Below are positions 45,552-54,726 of a stretch of 64,000 bases of DNA, in pieces. The notes below the pieces were generated by a model that saw only the letters and a program-made list of their open reading frames with translations, had not been told where the DNA came from and did no database searches. Each line of letters opens with the position of its first letter. Position 1 is the stretch's first letter. This stretch comes from Silene conica (lineage: Eukaryota; Streptophyta; Magnoliopsida; Caryophyllales; Caryophyllaceae), in assembly GCA_029255685.2 (NCBI GenBank), contig CM055314.2, positions 44,970,772-45,034,771 of the forward strand. Direction: 5' to 3'. Made by a program: the position numbers and the translations under genes.

Positions 45552-48500
45552 TTCTCTCCCTCTTTTTGAGAATTGGCCTCCAAGTCTGTGTCATCTAGAT
45601 AAGGAGATAAATCACCCACATTGAATGTGGCACTTACACCCCCATACTCACTTGGTAATTCGACTTTGTAGGCATTTGATCCATAGCATTCAAGAATTTT
45701 GAACGGTCCATCCGCGCGAGGCATAAGCTTGTTCTTCCTCTTAGATGGAAATCGCTCCTTCCTCAAGTGTAACCATACAAGATCACCTTCCTTAAACACC
45801 GGTTGCCTTCTATGTTTATTTGCTTTCTCTTTATATTTAGCATTGGCCTTTTCTATTTGAGCTTTAACTTGTTCACACATCCTCATGAAGGTGGCTTGTC
45901 TCTCCTTTGCCTCAAAACTAATAACTTCTTTCTTTGGGATAGGTACAAGATCAATAGGTAAATACGGATTCATCCCATAGACGATTTCGAATGGTGCACG
46001 CCCCGTGGTGGCCGAAGGAGTACGATTGTATGCAAATTCCGCATGAGCTAACTTGATATCCCAATCCTTGGTACTCTTACTCACTAACCCACGCAATAAG
46101 CTTCCGAGCGTTCTATTCGTGACCTCGGTCTGGCCGTCCGTTTGCGGATGGTGGGAGGTGCTAAATAGAAGTTTAGTACCAACTAATCTCCATAAGGTCT
46201 TCCAAAAATAGCTAAGAAATTTAACATCCCGATCCGACACAATGGTAAGTGGTATTCCATGTAATCGAACAACTTCTTTATAATAAAGATCGGCTACCTT
46301 TGTTGCATCATCCGTCTTATGACCCGGTATAAAGTGTGCCATCTTAGAAAAACGATCTACTACAACCATAATAGAATCTTTACCGCGTTGAGTACGTGGT
46401 AATCCCAAAATAAAATCCATACTAACCTCATTCCATGGCTGAACCGGTACGGGTAGAGGTGTATATAGCCCCTTGTTGAATGTACTCTTTGACCTTTGAC
46501 AAATTACACACTTGCCAATAATATCTTGAACATCTTTACTCATCTTAGGCCAATAAAAGTGTTCTCCTAACATCTCATTTGTCTTCTGAATGCCGAAGTG
46601 ACCGGCTATAGCGCCTCCGTGCGCCTCTCTTACAAGTAACTCTCTCATCGATCCCTTAGGAATGCACAAACGGTTTCCCTTGAATAAGTATCCGTCTTGC
46701 GTGGTGTATAATCCCTCCGGATTCAAGAATTCTTTTGAAAAATCGGGATCCTCCTTGTATAGTTCTTTAATATGTTCAAAACCAAGAATCCTTGCATCTA
46801 ATTCAATCAACAAAGAATGTCTCCTTGACAACGCATCTGCTACTATGTTTGAACTACCTGTCTTATACTTTGAAGAGAACGTAAAAGATTGTAGGAACTC
46901 AACCCACTTAGCATGCCTTGGATTTAATTTTTGTTGTCCATGAATATGTTTTAGGGCTTCATGATCCGAATGTAATATAAAAGGTCTAGGACGTAAATAA
47001 TGTGCCCAATGATCCAAAGCTCTCACAATCGCATAGAACTCCTTATCATAGGTGGAATAGTTTAACCTAGCACCGTTCAACTTCTCACTGAAATAGGCAA
47101 TTGGACGTTTTTCTTGTACCAACACTGCGCCGATTCCTACCCCACTTGCATCGCATTCAACTTCGAACAATTTACTAAAATCTGGTAAGGCAAGTACGGG
47201 ATTCGAACAAAGTTTCTTTTTTATCTCCTCAAACGCCTTTTGGGCGTGTGATGTCCATACGAACTCTCCCTTTTTTGTTAACTCCGTAATAGGGGCCATG
47301 ATAGAACTAAATCCTTGAATAAACCGCCTATAAAACGATGCTAAACCATGAAAACTACGTACCTCCGTGGTTGTTTTAGGAATAGGCCAAGCTTGTATTG
47401 CTTCAACCTTTGATGGATCCATGCTCACTCCTCTTTCACCCACGATGTACCCCAAAAAGACCACGCTCGCTACCATGAACGTGCACTTCTCTAGCTTCCC
47501 ATATAATTTTTGCTTTCTAAGCATCTCAAATACTGCTCTTAGATGTGTCTTGTGTTCTTCTTTACTTTGGCTATACACAAGAATATCATCTAGATAAACA
47601 ACCACAAATTTATTTAAGAAAGGTCTTAATACCTCATTCATTAGCCTCATGAACGAACTAGGAGCGTTGCACAACCCAAACGGCATCACGAGCCATTCGT
47701 ACAACCCTTGCTTCGTTTTAAAAGCTGTCTTCCATTCATCTCCTTCCCTAACCCTCATTTGATGATAACCACTTCTTAGATCTAGTTTAGAAAATACCTT
47801 TGATCCTGCGAGTTCGTCGAGCATATCATCTAACCTTGGTATAGGAAATCGGTATTTAATTGTGATGTTGTTGACGGCGCGGCTGTCAATGCACATCCTC
47901 CAAGTTCCTTCCTTCTTCGGTACCAACAAGGCTGGTACGGCACATGGACTTAGGCTTTCTTGCACATAACCTCTATCCATCAATTCTTGGACTTGTCTTT
48001 GTAATTCTTTTGCCTCTTCCGGATTACAACGATAAGCGGGTTTATTAGGTAACGCTGCTCCTGGAATAAGATCGATTTGGTGCTCTATCCCTCGTAGTGG
48101 TGGTAGTCCGTCGGGTAGCTCTTCCGGAAACACATCCTTGAACTCCTCCAATAAACTCCGCACCTCACGCCGACCCTCTTCCTCGCCACTCTCACGGCCT
48201 CCTACGTCCCTCACTACCATCATGAACGTTGGTCCTCCGTTGGTGATCGCCTCTTCTACCTCTTTCCCCTCTATCATCATCTCTTCTATGTTTTTCTTTG
48301 GTTCACTCTTTTTCTTTGGAACCCACGGTTGGAGATCAAATATTGTTTTTCCTTGAGGTACGCTATAAACATTGGTTCTTCCGTTGTGTTTCACCTTTCG
48401 ATCAAATTGCCATGGTCTTCCCAATAGAATATGACTAGCACTCATAGGCACAATATCGCACCATATCTCATCTTCATACGGACCAATCTTGAATGGAACT

Positions 48501-48748
48501 AGAACTTGTTGATTTACGTTGATCCCTTCTTCCCCATCAAGCCAATATAGTTTATAAGGTTGTTTTTTATCAATCTTGGGTAGTTGTAGTTTCTCAACCG
48601 CCTCTACGGACAATAGATTTGTACAAGAACCGCTATCAATAATCATAGTACACACCTTATTCTTTATCTTGCACTTTGTACGGAAAATTCTCTCCCTTTG
48701 GTCATGGATCTCTTCGTTGGCCTCTATATGTAGATTTCTCAACACCAT
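45407..48748 (-). CDS. C protease-RT-RNase H-integrase polyprotein, intact
   Basis: 1113 residues from ATG 48748 (MVLRNLHIEA). The frame is open further upstream through the PBS into the LTR, but this is the first ATG in the leader and matches the E start. Retropepsin: IIDSGS at 36-41, [13 protein letters not shown] about 107-119. [18 protein letters not shown] about 271-286, motif A FSKLDL with its Asp (codon 47780-47782), VYLDD 384-388. RNase H: ECDASG, YDKEFY, SDHEAL, ADALSR. Integrase: H-H-C-C knuckle (AHGGAIAGHFG...CVICQ), then [25 protein letters not shown] for D,D,E. GPF-type end ([24 protein letters not shown]), PPT-encoded KEGEND, and a U3-encoded end. No gag precedes it and there is no stop or shift. 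Confidence 0.96.
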   Translation of the reverse strand: MVLRNLHIEANEEIHDQRERIFRTKCKIKNKVCTMIIDSGSCTNLLSVEAVEKLQLPKIDKKQPYKLYWLDGEEGINVNQQVLVPFKIGPYEDEIWCDIVPMSASHILLGRPWQFDRKVKHNGRTNVYSVPQGKTIFDLQPWVPKKKSEPKKNIEEMMIEGKEVEEAITNGGPTFMMVVRDVGGRESGEEEGRREVRSLLEEFKDVFPEELPDGLPPLRGIEHQIDLIPGAALPNKPAYRCNPEEAKELQRQVQELMDRGYVQESLSPCAVPALLVPKKEGTWRMCIDSRAVNNITIKYRFPIPRLDDMLDELAGSKVFSKLDLRSGYHQMRVREGDEWKTAFKTKQGLYEWLVMPFGLCNAPSSFMRLMNEVLRPFLNKFVVVYLDDILVYSQSKEEHKTHLRAVFEMLRKQKLYGKLEKCTFMVASVVFLGYIVGERGVSMDPSKVEAIQAWPIPKTTTEVRSFHGLASFYRRFIQGFSSIMAPITELTKKGEFVWTSHAQKAFEEIKKKLCSNPVLALPDFSKLFEVECDASGVGIGAVLVQEKRPIAYFSEKLNGARLNYSTYDKEFYAIVRALDHWAHYLRPRPFILHSDHEALKHIHGQQKLNPRHAKWVEFLQSFTFSSKYKTGSSNIVADALSRRHSLLIELDARILGFEHIKELYKEDPDFSKEFLNPEGLYTTQDGYLFKGNRLCIPKGSMRELLVREAHGGAIAGHFGIQKTNEMLGEHFYWPKMSKDVQDIIGKCVICQRSKSTFNKGLYTPLPVPVQPWNEVSMDFILGLPRTQRGKDSIMVVVDRFSKMAHFIPGHKTDDATKVADLYYKEVVRLHGIPLTIVSDRDVKFLSYFWKTLWRLVGTKLLFSTSHHPQTDGQTEVTNRTLGSLLRGLVSKSTKDWDIKLAHAEFAYNRTPSATTGRAPFEIVYGMNPYLPIDLVPIPKKEVISFEAKERQATFMRMCEQVKAQIEKANAKYKEKANKHRRQPVFKEGDLVWLHLRKERFPSKRKNKLMPRADGPFKILECYGSNAYKVELPSEYGGVSATFNVGDLSPYLDDTDLEANSQKEGENDAEPSLIQSQEILLSKDMSHINQSYKIGSTSVLRIAWEGIEPLGRAD

Positions 48749-48793
48749 TGTGATAATAACTTCCCAAGAACTGGTGTAATAAAAATTAGACCA

Positions 48794-48814
48794 AGAGCCG
48801 AAGCTCTGATACCA
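48794..48814 (-). promoter_or_regulatory. C primer-binding site and cUUCGg hairpin
   Basis: On minus, TGGTATCAGAGC (48803-48814), then the hairpin AGAGC-TTCG-GCTCT (48794-48807). Confidence 0.9.
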
Positions 48815-48817
48815 ATT

Positions 48818-49825
48818 TGATGCGTATTTGGGGTGATAATCAATAAAGATAATCAACAAAAATACGGATGTTGCAGCGGAATAAAAATACTAAAGAAATA
48901 TTACAATCTTGAACGAATAAAGAACGAAAAAGTAACCAAGAAAGATGAAAACGGATGAATGGTGGCACGGTGGTGATGACGTGGCAGCACGGCAGGGCTG
49001 ACGTGGCACGGTGGTGGTGTTTCTTGGACGTTCTTGATGAATCTTGGATGAATCTTGATGACGTAATAAGGCACAGCACTTAATACTTGAAAGATTTGTG
49101 AAACGATTTGATGAATGAATTATGTATGTCGATGGATAGGAATAATTGATCAAACTCACACAGATATTCTCTCAATTATTTTGAAGCTCACACAGATACT
49201 TCGGGTTTTAAAGCTCACACAGATACTTTAGATTTGTAAGTAAAACTTAACAAAAAGGTTTTTAATTTATCACTTGAATGAATAAAACAACAACTAAGGA
49301 TGCCTATTTATAGTAAGGTCATCCGTCACAAACTAGAATCGAAATAGAAAAGAAATAAGAAACTCCTACACGGTTTCCAAAGCTTCGACCCGCCGTGTAC
49401 TCTACTTCCTTTAGGGTTTCTATTTCTATCTTATGGATTAAAATAATCCTTATTAAATCTAAAAGATAAAATAACAAATAAAAGATTAAGTTGTAGTAAC
49501 AAACCCTAACAACTTAATAACAAACTCATAACTAACTAATAACTAACCTTGTAACCACCTTGTAACAACCTTAACAACCTAGTTGTAACAAACTAGTAAC
49601 AAACTTAATTAATTAAATAACAAACTAGGAAACAAGAAGGAAAGTCCCCAAAACCCTAATCGTCTAGGGTTTCGTGCCCCTCAATCCGCACGCCCCAAGG
49701 GTTCGATCCCTTCCCAAGCAATCCTAAGAACGGAAGTTGATCCTATCTTGTAACTTTGATTAATATGGCTCATATCTTTGCTTAATAATATTTCTTGGGA
49801 TTGAATTAACGATGGTTCCGCATCA
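48818..49825 (-). repeat. C 5' LTR (1008 bp)
   Basis: It runs TGATGCGTATTTGG...GGTTCCGCATCA on +. R-U5 (about 48818-49300) is close to the same part of E and, in its first 80 bp, to H. Confidence 0.95.
49305..49313 (-). promoter_or_regulatory. C 5' LTR TATA box
   Basis: CTATAAATA on the minus strand, at a fitting place to start transcription about 30 nt downstream toward the PBS. The same box is kept at 45031-45039 in the 3' LTR. Confidence 0.65.
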
Positions 49826-49830
49826 TACAT

Positions 49831-50400
49831 ATTCTATATAAATAGACTACCATGATACATTAAACCACACGAAACACACACACACACATATACACGCATA
49901 TCGAGAGAGAAAAACCGCCGTTCATATTCTTCAAGTTCGAGCTTTTCATTGTCATATCCGATTCAAGATTCAAGTGCTCAAGCATTGATCTTATTCATTC
50001 AAGATTGTGACACCAAGAAAACATTGAAGACTTTATCTTATTAACGTAAGATAGAACGAGTATTTAGCGGTACTCATTGTAAGACAAATATTTAACGGTA
50101 TTTGTCGTAGCTAGATATTTAACGGTATCTAGATTGAGTTGTGACTAACATCAAAGTCGCACGAGTAGGGTTGATAAAATTGTAATCCAGAGTTGGTACT
50201 AATTTTATTAATCGAGAATAGTGGACGTAGGTCTCAGAGTGTGAGACTGAACCACTTCAAAAATATCGTGTCTCTCTTTATTACTTGCTCTACTCAACGA
50301 TCATCATACAAACTTACACACATCGAAGAAGATTTAAAAAGAAGGCATACTCAATTCAACCCCCCCCCCCCCCCCCCTTCTTGAGTATATCATATCAATA
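49831..50400 (+). repeat. Sirevirus S 3' LTR, right piece with poly-C
   Basis: This continues after C. It contains GTGGACGTAGG and GAACCACTTC followed by an 18-nt C run (50360-50377) after AATTCAA, which are known marks of the end of sirevirus LTRs. The true LTR end is not clear; homology to anything I know stops around 50400. C-run length may be affected by sequencing error. Confidence 0.6.
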
Positions 50401-50680
50401 GACTCTTCATAAACTTTCACATCCAAGATAAAACGAGGTGAATTAAAACAAACTATACAAACTGAAATGATCAAAACATAGATAAGTATGTAAGTCTAAG
50501 TACGAAAGTATAAGTACAAAAACAGCCTGGGATGGCACATCCCTACAGGCACTCAAGTGTATATCCAAAAACTAGGTCTAGCTACACGATAAACGGGTAA
50601 GTCATCGATGATAGGATCATCGCTCGCTAGCCTCCTGTAACCCACCAGCAACCTGTCATGTACCTACATACATGAAAACA
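50401..50680. other. Unassigned non-coding sequence left of H
   Basis: No ORF. CATCCCTACAGGCACTCAAG and a GATGATAGGATCATCG palindrome-like run look like part of a gypsy LTR in reverse, but I cannot place it. It ends AAAACA at the H LTR. Confidence 0.4.
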
Positions 50681-51711
50681 TGATGCGTATTTGGGGTGAT
50701 AATCAAATAAGACGATCAACGAAAATACGTATGTTGCAGCGGAAATAAATAACTTGTGAAATATCACGATTGAGAATAAATAAAGAACGAAAAATAACAA
50801 AAGTAGGATGAATGGTGATGATGATGAACGACGTTGATGATGGTGGTGCTCGGTGATGTCGACGTGGACGGTGGTGATGACGTGGCACACGGTGGTCGGT
50901 GGTGATGAACACGGTGGTGATGATCGTTGATGACGTTCTGTGCACAACTACCAATACTTGAAAGATTTATGAGACGATGTAATGAATGAATTATGTATTT
51001 CGAAGGATAGGATAATTGATCAAGCTCACATAGATACTCTCCCAATTATTTTGAAACTCACACAGATACTTCGGGTTAAAGCTCACACGGATACTTTAGG
51101 TTTGTAAGTAAAACTTAACAATAACTTTTTAATTTGATAATTGAATATTGAATGTCTAAAAATAACAACCTAGGATGCCTATTTATAGTAAGGACATCCG
51201 TACAATCTGACTTAAATTAGGAAACAACGAAGCAACCCTACACGCCTCAACCACTCGGTCACACGTGTACTACTCTTCTATCTAGGGTTTCCTAATTCTA
51301 TCTTATGGATTAAATAATCCTTATTTAAAACTAAAAGATAAAATAATAAAGAAAAAGATTAAGTTGTAACAAACTCCTAACAACTTAATCACTAACTAAT
51401 AACAAACTCTAACTAACTTTGTACTACCTTGTAACAACCTTAACAACTTGTTGTAACAAACTAATAACAAAATTAATTAAATAAGATAATAAAAATACTA
51501 AACCTAGTAAAAATAGAAGACCTAAACGTGTGGTCCCACACGTTGATCCGTGGCACGCGTCCCAAGGGACCTTCCCGGAACCTTCCTTTGTTCTTTCAAT
51601 ACGTCTTCCCAAGCTAACTTAAAAATCCGTATTGAACCCAAATCAAACATTTTTAACCTTTTTTTGGGTCGTGGGTCACGATCTCGAACCCGAGTCAATG
51701 CTCCCGCATCA
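50681..51711 (-). repeat. H 3' LTR (1031 bp)
   Basis: It runs TGATGCGTATTTGG...CTCCCGCATCA on +, flanked by the PPT complement TACTCTCTCATTTTTTG. The first 80 bp are very close to C and E. A conserved U3 block near 51600-51640 is shared with C, E and G. Confidence 0.88.
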
Positions 51712-52025
51712 TACTCTCTCATTTTTTGAGAATTTGACCTCAAATTAAGATCGAGTATGTCTTGAGTAGATTTGGAAATGCTTGCTCTTGACTTGACTAG
51801 ACCATGGTTAACCAAACTCATGCTCCTAGGACTATTACACCCCTCGGATTCCTTGCTCGTGGTCTTAGCACTACCGTGATGCCCTAGCTCCGTTTCTTCG
51901 TGGGCTCCAATCCCAACCACGCACACGGTGTTCACACCCTCGCGACTTTCGTACTCCTCCTTGCTCGGCAACCCCTCACAACCTCCATCTCCTCCATGAA
52001 TTTCTTCCAAACCAACACCATACAC
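51522..52025 (-). CDS. H tail, unknown region
   Basis: A 167-codon frame that ends inside U3. Its last part aligns with E and C in the PPT/U3-encoded region (KMREYDAG; FDLGSIRIFKLAWED against FGSNTVFKIAWNG in E). Just upstream, in another frame, SKKSLFMELGE matches the G tail, so the tail is frameshifted. No domain is recognised; acidic and serine-rich. Confidence 0.45.
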   Translation of the reverse strand: MYGVGLEEIHGGDGGCEGLPSKEEYESREGVNTVCVVGIGAHEETELGHHGSAKTTSKESEGCNSPRSMSLVNHGLVKSRASISKSTQDILDLNLRSNSQKMREYDAGALTRVRDRDPRPKKRLKMFDLGSIRIFKLAWEDVLKEQRKVPGRSLGTRATDQRVGPHV

Positions 52026-52159
52026 TCCCGACTTTCGGCCTCCTCGCTTGGTGTCCCCTCTCCCAATTCCATGAACAAGCTCTTCTTTGAATTAGGTGGT
52101 TTAGGTTTTGTTCTTGATAATGGTTGGAGAGGATAAGTGGAACTCCCCTTGGTAACACT

Positions 52160-52975
52160 TTACACATTTGACCTACCATCGTGTACAACGTTCCTATCAT
52201 ATTGCCATGGCCTCCCAAGTAGTATGTGACATGCGTTCATAGGTACGACATCACACCATAACTGATCCTCATATGGCCCAATATTAAACGCAATTAAGGC
52301 TTGTTTTTCAACCCGTACCCCTTGGTTCCCATCTAACCATTGAAGTTTATACGGTTTGTCTCTAGCCCTAATACTTAGTTCCAACTCCGAGACTAAAGTT
52401 TTAGATACGACATTGGTACAAGATCCGCTATCTATAATCAAGTCGCATTTTTTCCCTCAACCTTACAACGAGTATGGAAAACATTATCTCTTTGCTCCAC
52501 CCCTTCCGTCGTGGTCTCTACGTGTAAGGCACGCACTACGAGGCAATCTCCCTCATCCTCAGTCTCAGCCACTACGGTCTCTCCTTCTATATTTTCCTCC
52601 TCCTCAATTAAATCAGGTACAACAAAGTTTGGACCCATACCTTGAAGTTCTTGAATTGATAAGGTTCTCTTTTGAGGGCAATCCGTAGCAATGTGTCCAT
52701 AGCCCTGACACTTATAGCATCTTCCAATTGTACTCCCTCTAGGATCAGGAATACTTGGTTTGAATGCACCCATGGCCTTTTCGGCCACCTCCTCTTTTGC
52801 CGCCTCTTTTGTCTTAGGCGTGGCACTTGGATTAGATGATGACGAGCCCTCTCCGACTCTTGTGCTTCGGTAAGAATTTACCTTCCTTGCCTTGTCATGC
52901 CTTTCAAATTTTAAGGCTATCCTGCACACATTATAATAGTCTTCATAATTTTGTATCTTAACCCTTGAAGCTAGG
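52160..52975 (-). pseudogene. H gag (C-terminal part) and protease, frameshifted
   Basis: Gag end: ASRVKIQNYEDYYNVCRIALK, CCHC knuckle CYKCQGYGHIATDC, acidic spacer. Protease: HTRCKVEGK, then a 1-nt loss in an A run at about 52448 shifts the frame. It resumes [40 protein letters not shown] (52160-52162) follows NV where E has NVY, so it is a point mutation before the tail. It is close to G over the whole length. Confidence 0.88.
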
Positions 52976-54726
52976 TGTAACACCCCGATATTTTCCGTAT
53001 TATAAATTTAAAGATTTAATTGAATTTCAAGAATAATTTATTTTTATTAAATTTCGTAAATATCTTTTTGTAATAAGAATATTTCGTTTTAAAGCTTTTT
53101 AGTTTCAATTTATGTTTCGAGTTTTATAAATCTAAGTTTCGGTTTAATTTTCGAGAAATGACATGTATGGCGGATAATTTCATGAATTGTGGTTTACTTG
53201 TATTTTTTTTTGTCCCATCTTGAGTAATAATAGACTTGAGATGTTGTTTCCGTCTTAATTAGTCAAATCCGAGTCCATCCCGATTCATTAAATGAATTCC
53301 GAGTCATTCCCGACTCAAAACCCCTTATAACCTTTATGTTGTGTTCATTTCACACAACCCATTCACTACTTCTTAATCTTCAAAATCAGAAAACCCCCAA
53401 ACCCCCATTGTTGGTGTTTCTCAAGAACACAAATCCGAGTCTACCGCCTTCGTTTCTTGCTCAAATCCCGAGCTCTTTACATGTAAGTTCTCCTCTTCTC
53501 CTTCTCCTTCTTTTCATGTCTTTAAAAGCTAGTATTGTTGGGTTTTTGGAAAAACCTATTTTTCTAGGGTTTGATTGTGATTCGTTTTTCTTATCGTTCT
53601 TGAGCGAGAATGGATGCTTGGACTTCAATGAAGGGTTCTTTGAAGATTTGAAGAGCTTTAAAGGTAACTTTGAGAGGTTACTCGACTTTGAGTCAAGATT
53701 GATTGTGTATGGTTTGTGTTGTTTAATTTATGAAATTGCATTGGTTGTGTTGTTTAATTTCTGAAATTTTGATGTATTGTGTTGTTTACTCACTATTCAA
53801 TTGAAGGAAATGGGTTCTTGGTTGATTAGTAGTAATGAAGGAGGAATCGGGTTATTGTTAATGGGTAAAACGATATCCGTCTTATGCTTATTGTTTCCAT
53901 AGCGATAATATGGTTTTTGGTTGATTTTAATTCATGTTCAAGGTTGATAATCATGTTTGAAATCGTTTGTTTACGATGTATATTGGTGTATACGGGTCTC
54001 GTGTTGGATGTTGGGGTTGCCTAGAACATGTAAGACGCGGTTGCTAGTCGTATTGTGAAGCTTGTCGAAGAATAGGGCCATTTGGAGCATTGACGCGCCT
54101 GGCCAGACCTGTGCCCTAGCAGGCCGCAGCCTGCGCCTGGTCACGCAGGCCTGCGCCCAAGCAATTGCGCAGCCTGCGCCTGGCCACGCAGCCTGCGCTC
54201 GGCCCTGGCCTAGGCGTGTGCTTGGGCTGTTTTTGGGGCTGTTTTGGCTCATGTTTTACCGCTTGTTCGGACGTTGTTCGAGCATGTTAAATTTATATAA
54301 AACATATGTTAGGATGTATATAATTATCATATATGATTCACGACTCGAATTACGACGTCCTTCAAGTTTAATTCACATGTTTACGGCATTGTGTCTTTCA
54401 ATTTCTCGGTTGTTTTAATTCCGAATGAAAGGTAAACTTGTACATTGAGACTTGTTAAATGAATTCTCATTATTTTATTGCTCATGTGAGTAAATGTTCG
54501 GGTGTTCCCGTAGGGTTGTATGATTGAATGCTTAAGCCGTTTTAGTAGCTAAGTTGAGGAGGAAGACCCCCCCGGCCGGGCAACCGGAAAGGAAACCGGC
54601 TCCCGCTTCAAGTTAGCTTCTCAAAACTAGCTTAAGTGTTGTCTTGATTGATTTGAAACTCACATGAATTAAATGAGCTAGTTAACGGTTATGTGAGCTT
54701 GAATTGTAATGATAACGGTTATGTTA
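52976..54726 (+). mobile_element. L1: gypsy LTR-like sequence
   Basis: It starts TGTAACACCCCG, the usual start of many plant Ty3/gypsy LTRs, with CCCTTATAACC promoter-like sequence near 53321 and a CCGGCCGGGCAACCGG segment near 54570. No second LTR or internal region was identified. H stops exactly at its start, with CTAGG (52971-52975) as a possible TSD. The open frame 53336-53764 has no recognisable content and I do not call it. Confidence 0.5.
54092..54215. repeat. GC-rich imperfect tandem repeat
   Basis: Repeated GCAGCCTGCGCCTGG and CACGCAGGC-type units of about 22-45 nt, in an otherwise AT-rich region. Short, imperfect, with CpG retained. Confidence 0.6.

Larger units (their letters stand above)
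44544..49825 (-). mobile_element. Element C: young gag-less PR-pol Ty3/gypsy, open ORF
   Basis: 5282 bp. LTRs 44544-45551 and 48818-49825, each 1008 bp with one difference found by eye (44706 G versus 48980 C). TSD TACAT. It is inserted in the LTR of sirevirus S. The ORF is uninterrupted. No gag: protease starts about 55 nt after the PBS. By LTR identity it is the youngest insertion in the window. Confidence 0.97.
50681..52975 (-). mobile_element. Element H: truncated gag-PR-tail Ty3/gypsy
   Basis: 3' LTR 50681-51711, tail, protease and the C-terminal part of gag. Cut at 52975, where an LTR starting TGTAACACCCCG begins. The rest of gag, the PBS and the 5' LTR are not found in the window. It is of the same type as G, with LTR ends close to C and E. 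Confidence 0.87.

Noticed and set aside
50360..50377. Poly-C run as a G-quadruplex or i-motif control element
   Set aside because: A C run is an ordinary sirevirus LTR feature and its length is prone to sequencing error; nothing else supports a special role.
53336..53764. 142-codon ORF in L1 as a gene
   Set aside because: Low-complexity L/S/P-rich, within LTR-like sequence, no motif.
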